Shown: positions 1 to 7,837 of the stretch, in pieces | Position numbering within the stretch: position 1 is the stretch's first letter | Layout: each line of letters begins with the position of its first letter | NCBI GenBank assembly: GCA_009837445.1 | Contig: VXTM01000015.1 | Span: forward strand, 18,301-82,300 | Reading direction: 5' to 3' | Length of the DNA: 64,000 bases | Source of the DNA: Acidimicrobiaceae bacterium | GTDB lineage: Bacteria > Actinomycetota > Acidimicrobiia > Acidimicrobiales > Aldehydirespiratoraceae | Position numbers and translations under genes: made by a program | Notes under the pieces: model-generated | What the model saw: only the letters and a program-made list of their open reading frames with translations | Database searches by the model: none | What the model was told of the DNA's origin: nothing

Positions 1-99
1 CCGCTCGGGCCGTGTTTCCCGCTCTTGTTCGCTTCGCTCACGGGCCGCTCGGGCCGTGTTTCCCGCTCTTGTTCGCTTCGCTCACGGGCCGCTCGGGCC
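1..99. repeat. 44-bp direct tandem repeat, 2.25 copies
   Basis: Positions 1-44 and 45-88 are identical, and 89-99 repeats the first 11 bases. The period of 44 is not a multiple of 3, and readings through the repeat give only compositionally biased peptides, so I treat it as non-coding. It lies downstream of the leftward DUF2237 gene and may extend beyond the window edge. Confidence 0.9.
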
Positions 100-127
100 C
101 GGGGCCTCGGCTAACGCTCGGCCTCAG

Positions 128-499
128 TCACGCTGGGTCGACGGTGAAGCGGTGGGCCTTCAGGTCGCTGAGATCGGCCCACTCCAGGGTGCGGGCGTGG
201 GTCGCCTCCAACACGACCTCGGGGGCCGCGCCGGCTTCGAGGGCCTCGGTCCAGCGGGGCGCGCACAGGCACCAGTGGTCCCCGGGGGCCAGCCCGTCGA
301 AGCCGATGGCGGGCTGCGGTGTCGAGAGGTCGTTGCCGGCCGCCTTGGAGAAGGCGAGGAACTCGGCGGTCATGACCGCGCAAACCGTGTGGACCCCGTA
401 GTCGCCCGAGTCGGTGTTGCAGCAGCCGTCTCTGAACCAGCCGGTTAGCGGATCGAAGGAACAGGGCTGAAGCTCACCACCGAGCACATTCTGGGGCAT
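128..499 (-). CDS. DUF2237 family protein
   Basis: The 123-residue product has the length and conserved pattern of the DUF2237 family: an N-terminal NVLGxxLxxC segment, a DxGxHxVCAxMTxEFL block, a GNDLSTP block and the PGDHWCLCA block with paired cysteines. No biochemical function is established for the family. The repeated Cys/His/Asp positions suggest metal or cofactor binding, but that is inference. The ATG at 499 lies about 50 bp from a divergent small gene, so the two probably share a promoter region. Confidence 0.85.
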   Translation of the reverse strand: MPQNVLGGELQPCSFDPLTGWFRDGCCNTDSGDYGVHTVCAVMTAEFLAFSKAAGNDLSTPQPAIGFDGLAPGDHWCLCAPRWTEALEAGAAPEVVLEATHARTLEWADLSDLKAHRFTVDPA

Positions 500-551
500 G
501 GCGCCAAGTCTCGCAGATCGCGCCGCGAAGCGCGGGCGTTACTCTTGGCTC

Positions 552-779
552 GTGACCGACGCCGGCGAACCGCTTCCCCCTGGGGACACCGCTTCGCAGG
601 ATGAGGCGTCGCTCCATGGCATCGAGCAGGACCTGGACCACGTCGACGAGGCCCTGGCCGCGCTTGACTCCGGGGATCTCGATGCCGCCGAAGCGCTGGC
701 CGCCGGACTCGACTCACCCGGGGCGCCGGCGCCTGATGACGAGCGGCGGAACGGCGACGAGCAGGAACCGGCTTGCTAG
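552..779 (+). CDS. small acidic hypothetical protein
   Basis: A GTG at 552 opens a 75-residue frame rich in Asp, Glu and Ala. An upstream ATG at 498 is also in frame but overlaps the divergent gene, so I prefer the GTG. The central part (IEQDLDHVDEALAALDSGD) resembles the helical N-terminal region of DksA/TraR-like proteins, but there is no zinc-finger cysteine set, so no function can be given. It is placed divergently from the DUF2237 gene and convergently with the peptidase gene. Confidence 0.5.
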   Translation: MTDAGEPLPPGDTASQDEASLHGIEQDLDHVDEALAALDSGDLDAAEALAAGLDSPGAPAPDDERRNGDEQEPAC

Positions 780-796
780 CCCTCCCGGGTGGATCG

Positions 797-1360
797 TCAG
801 CTGGCGAGGGCCTGTGCTGAGGACTGTGGCCTCGAGCCGATGTCGCTGAGGGCCAGCAGGTAGCCCTCAGCCCTCTCCGCGTTGGGGTTGCGGTTCACGA
901 GGGCGTGGAACTCGGGTGAGTGGTCGGCCACCACCAGATGGGCAAGCTCGTGGATGATGACATGGTCGAGCACCCAGGGCGGCGCGCCGGCCAGCCGGCT
1001 GGAGATGCGGATGTCGCCGCTGCCGGCCGAACAGGACCCCCAGCGCAGGCGCTGACGGGAGGACCACCGGATCGAGCGGGGCTCGGGGAGGCCGAATCGG
1101 GCCGCCAGCTCCCGGGCCCTGGGCTCCAGCGGCACATGGCCGCAGCGCCACTTCTCCTCGAACCGGTCCAGCACCTTGCTGACCATGGCGTGCTCCTCGT
1201 CCTCCGTGAAGAAGTCGGGGATGCGCACCACCAGTACGCCGTCGGACATCCGTGCCGACACCGATTCCTTTCGCCTCGGGCTGCGGATCACCCGAACGGG
1301 GGGAAGGTTCTGGAGATCCCCACCGTCGAGGTCGGCAGCCTGCCTGCCGCCCGTGCTCAT
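797..1360 (-). CDS. YgjP/M48-like metallopeptidase-domain protein
   Basis: The 187-residue protein has the zinc-binding HELAH motif near the C-terminus, followed by a downstream His (DHSPEFH), as in the YgjP/DUF45 family of M48-like metal-dependent hydrolases. The preceding SIRWSSRQRLRWGSC stretch matches the family's conserved block. Two adjacent ATGs exist (1363 and 1360); AGGAG at 1370-1366 is better spaced for 1360. Either start is translationally coupled to the upstream histidine-phosphatase gene, whose stop lies at 1360-1362. The cellular substrate is unknown. Confidence 0.8.
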   Translation of the reverse strand: MSTGGRQAADLDGGDLQNLPPVRVIRSPRRKESVSARMSDGVLVVRIPDFFTEDEEHAMVSKVLDRFEEKWRCGHVPLEPRARELAARFGLPEPRSIRWSSRQRLRWGSCSAGSGDIRISSRLAGAPPWVLDHVIIHELAHLVVADHSPEFHALVNRNPNAERAEGYLLALSDIGSRPQSSAQALAS

Positions 1361-1959
1361 CATCGCTCCTTGGTTGCCGCGGGTCTGAGGCACTCACCGT
1401 CGTTGGTGAGCGCGATTCGCTCCCGCAAGCGCACCTCGCCCGACTGAACGAGCAGGCGGCGGCCCCCGAGGTTCCCGATGCGGTCGAAGCCGCAACCGAA
1501 ATGCCGTTCAAGTGTATAGATAACACCAGCATGTGACACAACCAGCACATCGCCCGATACCACTCTGGCCGCGGTCCGGTGGATTGCCGCCAACACCCTG
1601 TCGAGCAGCGACTCGTTGCTCTCCCAGCCCGGCGGGTAGTCGCCCGCAGCCAGCGCACCGGGATACTGGCTCTCGATCTGGTCGGTGGTCAGTCCCTGCC
1701 ACCGGCCGATGTCGCGCTCGCGCCACCCCGAATCGATGATCACGGGCTCAGCGCCCAGGGTCTCGGCGATGATCTCGGCTGTCGAGATGGCCCGGCGCAG
1801 GTCGCTGGACACGATGCAGCCGACGCCGTCGATGTTGCTGGCCGCGAGCCGGGCCTGGACGGCTCCCGGTTCCGAGAGCGGGGGGTCGGCCTGACCCTGC
1901 CAGCGGCCCTCGAGATTCCACACCGACTCCGCATGGCGAACGACAAGAAGATTGACCAT
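1360..1959 (-). CDS. histidine phosphatase (phosphoglycerate-mutase-like) family protein
   Basis: The 199-residue protein begins with the family core LLVVRHAESVWN, which carries the phospho-accepting His in an RHxE context, and has a second catalytic His in VVSHAGV. The size fits small single-domain phosphatases rather than a full glycolytic phosphoglycerate mutase. It is cotranscribed with the downstream M48-like gene by stop/start overlap and is divergent from the MoaD/ThiS gene. A gpm-type gene near mshA is also seen in mycobacteria, but this substrate cannot be assigned. Confidence 0.85.
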   Translation of the reverse strand: MVNLLVVRHAESVWNLEGRWQGQADPPLSEPGAVQARLAASNIDGVGCIVSSDLRRAISTAEIIAETLGAEPVIIDSGWRERDIGRWQGLTTDQIESQYPGALAAGDYPPGWESNESLLDRVLAAIHRTAARVVSGDVLVVSHAGVIYTLERHFGCGFDRIGNLGGRRLLVQSGEVRLRERIALTNDGECLRPAATKER

Positions 1960-2065
1960 GATCGCAGGTGACCGTAACCGGGCAGAGCACCCCGGCCGCG
2001 GATGCCCGCCTGGCCGCTCGGCCTCTCAGCCGCGCCGGGCGCGGAGCCACCGCTACCATGTCGCC

Positions 2066-2302
2066 GTGGCTCATCTACGGCTCTTTGCATCGGCGCGCGA
2101 GGCTGCCGGGAAGGGCCGTGACACCGTTCCGGGCGCCACCGTGCGTGAGGTGCTCGAGGAGGCATGCGGCCGTTACGGACATGACTTCGCCGGACTGCTC
2201 GAGACATGTCAGGTGTGGTGCAACGGCGAGCCGACCGCGCCCAACATGCCGGTGGGTGACGACGACGAGATCGCGGTGCTGCCTCCCGTCTCCGGCGGCT
2301 GA
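2066..2302 (+). CDS. MoaD/ThiS-family sulfur carrier protein
   Basis: From the GTG at 2066 the product is 78 residues, beginning with a beta-strand (AHLRLFASAREAAG) typical of MoaD and ending VLPPVSGG. The terminal Gly-Gly is the adenylation and thiocarboxylation site of ubiquitin-like sulfur carriers. Longer in-frame starts upstream would add an Arg/Pro-rich leader unlike the family. MoaD (molybdopterin synthase small subunit) is favoured by the ASAREAAG motif, but no other moa genes are nearby, so the partner pathway is unproven. Confidence 0.75.
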   Translation: MAHLRLFASAREAAGKGRDTVPGATVREVLEEACGRYGHDFAGLLETCQVWCNGEPTAPNMPVGDDDEIAVLPPVSGG

Positions 2303-2334
2303 ACTACTGGAGCCCGCATTATCCTCGACCGTCC

Positions 2335-3549
2335 GTGAGCCGCGTCGCTGTCCTGTCGCTCCACACCTCGCCGCTGGTGCTGCCGGGCCGGGGCGACGCG
2401 GGCGGGATGAACGTCTACGTGCGCGAGCTGGTGTCGTCGATGGCCCAGGCCGGGATCGACGCCACCGTCTTCGTGAGGCGCCACAGCGACGGACCGGCCG
2501 TTGTGGACGTGGAGCCCGGATTCCGGGTCGTCCATATCGATGCGGGCCCGCCCGAGTTGCCCAAGGAGGCGCTGGCCGGGTCGGTCGATGAGTTCGCCGA
2601 GGGGGTGACCGCTCGGTTGCAGGAGAACCCGGCCGACGTGCTGCACGCCAACTACTGGCTGTCGGGCGTGGCCGGACACCGGCTCAAGCACGAACTCGAC
2701 CTTCCGTTGGTGTCGACGTTCCACACCTTGGCCCGGGTGAAGGCCACCACCGGCGACCCCGAGCCTCAGCGCCGGATCGAGGCGGAGGCCGAGGTGATCG
2801 CGTGCTCCGATGTGATCACCGCCAACTCCGTGGCCGAGGCTCAGCAGCTGGCCAAGCTCTACGGCGCCGACCCGCAGCGCATCGACGTGGTGGCACCGGG
2901 CGTGGACCCGGCCTTCTTCTCAGCGGGGTCCCGGCGCGGGGCCAGGGCCGCTCTGGGGCTGGGAGATGAGCCGGTGCTGCTGTTCGTGGGGCGCATTCAG
3001 CCCCTGAAGGGTCTCAGCGTGGCGGTGGAGACCCTCGCCGGGCTGGGCACCAGCCATCGCGACGCCCGCCTGCTGGTGGTGGGCGGCGCATCGGGCCCTG
3101 ACGGCGAGCGTGAGCTGGGGCGCCTCCACGACGCTGTGCACCGCCACGGCCTCCACGGGCGAGTCACCATGTTCGCCCCGCAACCTCACCATCTGCTGTC
3201 CACCTATTACCGGGCTGCTGACGTGTGCCTGGTGCCCAGCCGGTCGGAGTCCTTCGGCCTTGTCGCGCTTGAGGCCTCGGCCTGCGGCGTCCCGGTGGTT
3301 GCCGCCGATGTCGGCGGGTTGCGCACGCTGGTCGACGACGGCCGCAACGGCTTCCGGATCGCCGAACGCGATCCCGCCCTGTACACGGCAGCGGTACGGT
3401 CGATCCTCGATGATCCGGCGCTGGCATCATCGATGGCTCGCCACGGCGCCGAGATGGCCGGCCGGTATTCGTGGACTGCCACTGCGGGACGCCTCCGCAG
3501 GATCTTCGAGGACCTGTCGGCGCGGGTCCCGCTGGACTGCACGGCCTGA
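2335..3549 (+). CDS. mshA: D-inositol-3-phosphate glycosyltransferase
   Basis: MshA transfers GlcNAc from UDP-GlcNAc to 1D-myo-inositol 3-phosphate, the first step of mycothiol synthesis in actinobacteria. The 404-residue GT-B, GT4-family protein starts with SRVAVLSLHTSPL and contains the diagnostic GDAGGMNVYVREL glycine-rich loop. The C-terminal nucleotide-sugar site is in SRSESFGLVALEASACG, with the two spaced glutamates of the E-x7-E motif. The GTG at 2335 fits the family N-terminus. A YbjN-domain gene follows at 5 bp, as it does in mycobacteria. Confidence 0.93.
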   Translation: MSRVAVLSLHTSPLVLPGRGDAGGMNVYVRELVSSMAQAGIDATVFVRRHSDGPAVVDVEPGFRVVHIDAGPPELPKEALAGSVDEFAEGVTARLQENPADVLHANYWLSGVAGHRLKHELDLPLVSTFHTLARVKATTGDPEPQRRIEAEAEVIACSDVITANSVAEAQQLAKLYGADPQRIDVVAPGVDPAFFSAGSRRGARAALGLGDEPVLLFVGRIQPLKGLSVAVETLAGLGTSHRDARLLVVGGASGPDGERELGRLHDAVHRHGLHGRVTMFAPQPHHLLSTYYRAADVCLVPSRSESFGLVALEASACGVPVVAADVGGLRTLVDDGRNGFRIAERDPALYTAAVRSILDDPALASSMARHGAEMAGRYSWTATAGRLRRIFEDLSARVPLDCTA

Positions 3550-3554
3550 GCGCG

Positions 3555-4064
3555 GTGGGCGGCCGAGACTCCCTCGAGCCGGACGGCGCGGATCCCCTCA
3601 CCGGAGCCGCGCCGGTCTCGGACCTCGAGCTCGACGCCACCGAGCGGCTCATCGACTCATGGCTGGAGGCAGCAGCCGGCTCGAAGGAGGCGATCGCGGC
3701 GGTGGAGCGAGGCCCGGAGGGCGCCCGGCGCTGGTATGTGAGGGTCACCGGCGACGAGAAGGAGGTGTGGACGATCTGGTTCACCCTCGGCCAGCGCACC
3801 CTTCACTACGAGACGTACCTGGTGCCTGCCCCCGAGGAGAACCACGCCCAGTTCTACGAGCACCTGCTGCGCCGGAACCGGCGGCTGACCGGGCTGAAGC
3901 TCGAGATCGGCCCCGAGGACGCCGTCTTCCTGTCGGGTTCGATGCCGGTGATGCAGGTGACTCCGGGCGCGCTGGACGGGATCCTCGGGTCGATGTACGC
4001 CGCCACCGAGCTGATCTTCCGTCCCGCGATGCGGATCGGCTACGCCTCCAAGTTCCACCGCTGA
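3555..4064 (+). CDS. YbjN domain-containing protein
   Basis: The 169-residue product matches the YbjN / type III secretion chaperone-like fold: an N-terminal helix (LIDSWLEAAAG), a WYVRV...VWTIWFTLG beta region, then HYETYLVPAPEENHAQFYEHLLRRN. I chose the GTG at 3555, just after the mshA stop; upstream in-frame starts lie inside mshA. The mshA-YbjN pairing is conserved in actinobacteria, but the role of the YbjN protein there is not known. The gene ends about 270 bp before the cytochrome operon. Confidence 0.75.
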   Translation: MGGRDSLEPDGADPLTGAAPVSDLELDATERLIDSWLEAAAGSKEAIAAVERGPEGARRWYVRVTGDEKEVWTIWFTLGQRTLHYETYLVPAPEENHAQFYEHLLRRNRRLTGLKLEIGPEDAVFLSGSMPVMQVTPGALDGILGSMYAATELIFRPAMRIGYASKFHR

Positions 4065-4136
4065 GCGGGCCGACGCGACAGATTGAGCAGTCCAGGATTT
4101 GATATGAGGTTGAGTATCAGCTATTTCGAATGCTAT

Positions 4137-4193
4137 CCGGCAGAGATGGGGCGACCATTCGGGGAAGTTGTGAAGTCGTCCCTTCTCTGCCGG
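4137..4193. other. long imperfect hairpin in the 270-bp gap before the cytochrome operon
   Basis: CCGGCAGAGA (4137-4146) is the exact reverse complement of TCTCTGCCGG (4184-4193). After one mismatch the stem continues with GGGGCGAC (4148-4155) against GTCGTCCC (4175-4182), with one G-U pair, closing a 19-nt loop. That is about 18 paired bases. There is no T-run, so it is not a textbook terminator. It could end the mshA-YbjN transcript, attenuate the downstream operon or be a remnant of a repeat. No gene is seen in 4065-4334. Confidence 0.7.
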
Positions 4194-4334
4194 GGTCCGT
4201 ATCGGCCGGGCATCGAGGCGGTGCCGGTGTTCGGATCGGTGGTGCAGCGGTGATAGACCTACCCCGGTCCGGGGAGGGTCCGCCCTGCCGGGACTACACT
4301 GCCAGCTGTCAATAGTCGTCGCCGAGGAGTACCG

Positions 4335-4790
4335 GTGGTCGCCTTCGCCCTGTCCATCCTGGTAACGGTCGTGCTGATCGGCGCCATCCTCGCCTACATG
4401 CAGCGCAGGCCGGTCGGGGCCCCGGTCACCTGGGGCGAGGCCATGTTCGGGTCGATGATCGTGTTCTTCGCCATGTTCTGGGTCTATGGGGTGGTGCCGC
4501 ACCAGTTCCTCACCTGGGCCGACAACGAGCTCAACTGGCGCACCGACAAGCTCTTCGTGGGACCCGGGGGCATCCTGCGGGCTCAGGCGCAGGGCGGCAG
4601 TTTCCCGTTCACCATCACCTACGTGGTGATCCGGGACATCATCGCCAGCGGGATATACGTCGTGGGCGTGGGCCTCCACGTCTGGATGTTCCTGGTGTGG
4701 CAGAACCGGGGCAAGAAGGCTGAGGCCGCCGAGGCCGTCGAGGTCTCGAGCTTCGGGCGCCCGCTGGTGCGGGAGGGCTCTGAGGCGTGA
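4335..4790 (+). CDS. hypothetical membrane protein, first gene of the cytochrome bc operon
   Basis: From a GTG with a GAGGAG ribosome site just upstream, the 151-residue protein shows three hydrophobic segments (about residues 2-21, 36-60 and 95-122) and a charged C-terminal tail. I recognise no named family. Its stop overlaps the GTG of the ferredoxin gene (GTGA), and it heads the cluster encoding cytochrome b, Rieske protein and cytochrome c. A structural or assembly role in that complex is likely from position alone. Confidence 0.7.
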   Translation: MVAFALSILVTVVLIGAILAYMQRRPVGAPVTWGEAMFGSMIVFFAMFWVYGVVPHQFLTWADNELNWRTDKLFVGPGGILRAQAQGGSFPFTITYVVIRDIIASGIYVVGVGLHVWMFLVWQNRGKKAEAAEAVEVSSFGRPLVREGSEA

Positions 4791-5203
4791 CCACCACCGA
4801 CGCCAACCCCCCGATGCCGGAGTTCCGGGACGACTACGTCTTGCAGGAGGTGGATGCGGCCTGGCTCTCGGCGGCCGTCAAGCCCAAGCAGTTCATCCAC
4901 ATAGACCAGTCGGAGTGCATCATGTGCGAGGGCTGCGTGGACATCTGCCCCTGGAAGTGCATCTTCATGGTCACGCCCGACGCGGTGGACGAGGCCGTCG
5001 GCACCGAGCTGCCCGGCATCGATCCCGCCGACAAGGTGATCTTCACCATCGACGACGACGTGTGCACCCGCTGCGCGCTCTGTGTGGATCGCTGCCCCAC
5101 CGGTGTAATCATTCTCGGAAAGATGGGTGATCCTCCCCCGGGAGGGGATCCCCACCAGCGAACCAACTCCCACGGCTACGGCTACGGGATGCGCCTCGCC
5201 TAG
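4787..5203 (+). CDS. 2x[4Fe-4S] ferredoxin-like protein
   Basis: The 138-residue protein carries two cysteine motifs of the 4Fe-4S ferredoxin type: [15 protein letters not shown] and [12 protein letters not shown]. It has N- and C-terminal extensions but no membrane segment, so it should be a cytoplasmic or peripherally bound electron carrier. It lies between a membrane protein and cytochrome b in one operon. That suggests exchange of electrons with the quinol oxidase complex or a nearby complex I, but the partner cannot be read from sequence. Ferredoxin genes are not a standard part of bc operons. Confidence 0.85.
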   Translation: MTTTDANPPMPEFRDDYVLQEVDAAWLSAAVKPKQFIHIDQSECIMCEGCVDICPWKCIFMVTPDAVDEAVGTELPGIDPADKVIFTIDDDVCTRCALCVDRCPTGVIILGKMGDPPPGGDPHQRTNSHGYGYGMRLA

Positions 5204-5252
5204 AGGCCGAAGCGGACAGACGACTCGATCCCATAGGAGATCCCCCACCCCG

Positions 5253-6047
5253 ATGGCCATCGACACAGAAGAGCGCCGGAAGCCGCTTCCGGAGCGCATA
5301 GCCGACCAGATGAGCACCCTGGCCGACCAGGTCCAGGGCTCGCAGGCCTGGACCTCGATCTTCCGGCCGGGGTCGATCTTCCGCAAGGGCTACACCGACA
5401 GCCCTCGCAACCGGTCCTACGTGATCATGAACAGCGTGCTCTACCACCTGCACCCGGTGAAGGTGAAGCGCCACGCCGTGAAAGTGAGCTACACCCTGTG
5501 CCTGGGCGGCCTGAGCTTCTTCCTGTTCATCCTCGAGACGGTCACCGGGATCTTCCTGATGTTCTTCTACCGTCCCACCGCGGCTCAGGCCTGGGACGAC
5601 ATCTACACCCTGCAGACCTCGGTGACCTTCGGCCTGCTGGTCCGCAACATTCACCGGTGGGGGGCCCACCTCATGGTGATCACCGTGTTCCTGCACATGG
5701 CCCGGGTCTTCTACCACGGCGCCTACAAGCCGCCCCGCGAATTCAACTGGGTGATCGGAGTGATCCTCCTGAAGCTGACGTTGCTGCTCTCGTTCACCGG
5801 CTACCTGCTGCCGTGGGACCAGCTGGCTCTGTGGGCGGTGACCGTCGGCACCAACATGATGGGGTACACGCCGGTGTTCGGTGAACAGGTGCGCTTCGTG
5901 TTGCTGGGTGGCGTGGAGATAGGCACCGACACGCTGCTGCGCTGGTACGTGCTTCACGTTCTGATGCTGCCGTTCGTGCTCGTCATCTTCCTGGCGATCC
6001 ACTTCTGGCGGGTCCGCAAGGACGGCGGCATCTCGGGACCGCTGTAA
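5253..6047 (+). CDS. cytochrome b6-type subunit of quinol:cytochrome c oxidoreductase
   Basis: The 264-residue protein corresponds to the N-terminal four-helix part of cytochrome b. The heme ligands are visible: His134 and His148 in helix B (NIHRW...FLHMAR) and His235 and His250 in helix D, spaced 15 as in cytochrome b6. Cys83 in SYTLCLGG aligns with the b6 cysteine that binds the extra heme c(n). I chose the ATG at 5253 (AGGAGA upstream) over an earlier in-frame start that overlaps the ferredoxin gene. The C-terminal half of cytochrome b is encoded by the next gene. Confidence 0.92.
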   Translation: MAIDTEERRKPLPERIADQMSTLADQVQGSQAWTSIFRPGSIFRKGYTDSPRNRSYVIMNSVLYHLHPVKVKRHAVKVSYTLCLGGLSFFLFILETVTGIFLMFFYRPTAAQAWDDIYTLQTSVTFGLLVRNIHRWGAHLMVITVFLHMARVFYHGAYKPPREFNWVIGVILLKLTLLLSFTGYLLPWDQLALWAVTVGTNMMGYTPVFGEQVRFVLLGGVEIGTDTLLRWYVLHVLMLPFVLVIFLAIHFWRVRKDGGISGPL

Positions 6048-6071
6048 GAGGCGAAGGCAGAGGTAGCGACG

Positions 6072-6857
6072 ATGGTGGAGATTCCCGAGCATCTGCGCAA
6101 GCGGGCCGAGGAGGCCCGGGCGAAGGCGGAGGCGGCCAAGGCCGCCCAGGCCGGCGCCACCGCCGGCAGCGACGCGCCCACCGAAGCGCAGCAGCAGGCG
6201 GCCAGCAAGATCCCGCCCCACCTGCTGGAACGGTCGAAGGCGGCCCGGGCCCAGGCGGACGGCCCAGGCGCGGCCGACGCGGGAGCGGCGGCCGGCGGCG
6301 GGGGAGTGGCAGTGGCCGCCCCGCCCGCGGCCCCGGACTCGACGCCGGCGACCGGCCCCGGCGGGCACACCCAGCGCCTGCTGACGGTGGTCAAGTCGGG
6401 CTCGATCCAGGACGTGAAGTCCAAGCCCCAGGACAAGGTGCACGTCTGGCCCCACCTGTTGGTGGTGGAGTTCGTGGCATCGCTGTTCATCACCGCGTTC
6501 ACACTGATCTTCTCGATCTTCGTGAACGCCCCGCTGCTGCAGCTGGCCAACTACAACCAGACGCCCAACCCGTCCAAGGCTCCCTGGTACTTCCTCGGGC
6601 TGCAGGAGTTGCTGACGATGTTCCACCCGATGGTGGCGGGCGTCACCATTCCCGGCATCGGGCTGCTAGCACTGATGCTCGCGCCCTACATCGACAGGAA
6701 CCCCTCCAAGAAGCCGGAGGACCGCAAGTTCGCCATCAGCCTGATGACCATCCATCTCATGTTCTGGGCCGTGCTGGTGATCATCGGCTCGTTCTTCAGG
6801 GGACCGGGCTTCAACTTCGTGTTCCCCTGGCAGGCGGGCCTGTTCTTCGAGCTGTGA
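6072..6857 (+). CDS. cytochrome b C-terminal (subunit IV-type) protein with a repeated N-terminal extension
   Basis: Residues about 105-261 hold three membrane helices matching subunit IV / the C-terminal domain of cytochrome b. The quinol-site motif reads APWY (170-173), where PEWY is usual, so the Glu of PEWY is not in its normal place. The first roughly 105 residues are a soluble Ala/Pro-rich extension with two copies of IPxHLxxRxxxAR (residues 4-17 and 47-60). Together with the preceding gene it makes a split cytochrome b, as in b6f complexes. Confidence 0.88.
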   Translation: MVEIPEHLRKRAEEARAKAEAAKAAQAGATAGSDAPTEAQQQAASKIPPHLLERSKAARAQADGPGAADAGAAAGGGGVAVAAPPAAPDSTPATGPGGHTQRLLTVVKSGSIQDVKSKPQDKVHVWPHLLVVEFVASLFITAFTLIFSIFVNAPLLQLANYNQTPNPSKAPWYFLGLQELLTMFHPMVAGVTIPGIGLLALMLAPYIDRNPSKKPEDRKFAISLMTIHLMFWAVLVIIGSFFRGPGFNFVFPWQAGLFFEL

Positions 6858-6927
6858 CCATGACCGCCGCTCTCCCCACCGCACAGTCACCCCGCCAGTC
6901 TTGGGCGGCGCAGACAGGAGGCACCCG

Positions 6928-7800
6928 ATGATCTATGTCGCGCTGGCGGTCCTGGCAGTTCTGGCTGTCGTCGCGGTGCTGGCCGCGGTGCGCCGGCGCC
7001 AGTCGGATGCGGCCATCGGCATGCTCTCGCGGGAGACTCGGAGCCGGGACCGGTCCTCGGCGGTCCTGCGGGCCGAGGCCCCGCCCACGGGCCGGGAGGT
7101 CGAGAAGGCCGCAGCCGCGGCCCGCGCCGGCGCCCTAGCGCCGATCGACACCGGTGGACCGCCCGCTCCCTACGTGCCGCCCGATCCCGAGACCATCGGG
7201 GTGAGCCGCCGCCAGTTCTTCAACCGGACGATCGTCATGCTCATGAGCTTGAGCCTCTCGGGGTTCGGCGTGGCCTGCATCGCCTTCCTGTGGCCCCAAG
7301 GCGCCAGCGGCTTCGGCTCCAAGCTCAAGGTGGGCCTGGTGAGCGACCTGCTCACCGAGATCCGGGACAACTCGGGCTTCCTGTACAAGCCCGAGGGCCG
7401 GATGTGGCTCACCGAGTACCCCAACGGCTCGGTGGAGAAGGCTCTGGCGACCTACACGCCGGGCGAGCTGGCCGGCATGACCGCGGGCCACGAACTGGGT
7501 CTGGACGGAGGCATCGTCGCGCTGTACCAGAAGTGCCCCCATCTCGGTTGCCGGGTTCCCGAGTGCGTGACCTCGCAGTGGTTCGAGTGCCCGTGCCACG
7601 GCTCGAAGTACAACCAGGTGGGAGAGAAGCGCGGCGGGCCCGCTCCCCGGGGCATGGACCGTTTCGCCACGGAGATCACCGCCGACGGCTCGCTCGTAGT
7701 CGACACCGGCACGATCATCCAGGGCCCGCCCATCGGCACCAACACCACCGGCCAGGAAGCCGAGGGCCCCGCCTGCATCGGCCAGGCAACCGCACACTGA
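6928..7800 (+). CDS. qcrA: Rieske [2Fe-2S] subunit of the bc-type complex
   Basis: The 290-residue protein has the Rieske cluster boxes CPHLGC (from residue 203) and CPCHGS (from 221), giving two Cys and two His ligands plus the disulfide pair. The N-terminal helix is at residues 1-22. A second hydrophobic segment follows a twin-arginine motif (SRRQFFNR, about residue 91), consistent with Tat-dependent placement of the cluster domain outside the membrane. The ATG at 6928 follows an AGGAGG site. An upstream in-frame start at 6901 lacks such a site. Confidence 0.92.
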   Translation: MIYVALAVLAVLAVVAVLAAVRRRQSDAAIGMLSRETRSRDRSSAVLRAEAPPTGREVEKAAAAARAGALAPIDTGGPPAPYVPPDPETIGVSRRQFFNRTIVMLMSLSLSGFGVACIAFLWPQGASGFGSKLKVGLVSDLLTEIRDNSGFLYKPEGRMWLTEYPNGSVEKALATYTPGELAGMTAGHELGLDGGIVALYQKCPHLGCRVPECVTSQWFECPCHGSKYNQVGEKRGGPAPRGMDRFATEITADGSLVVDTGTIIQGPPIGTNTTGQEAEGPACIGQATAH

Positions 7801-7837
7801 ATGGCGTGACGCAAGGCCCAGGGATAGATCGCCGCGA

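Noticed and set aside
4255-4300. A -10-like TACACT at about 4290 as promoter of the cytochrome operon.
   Set aside because: I could not find a convincing -35 element at the right distance, so I did not call it.
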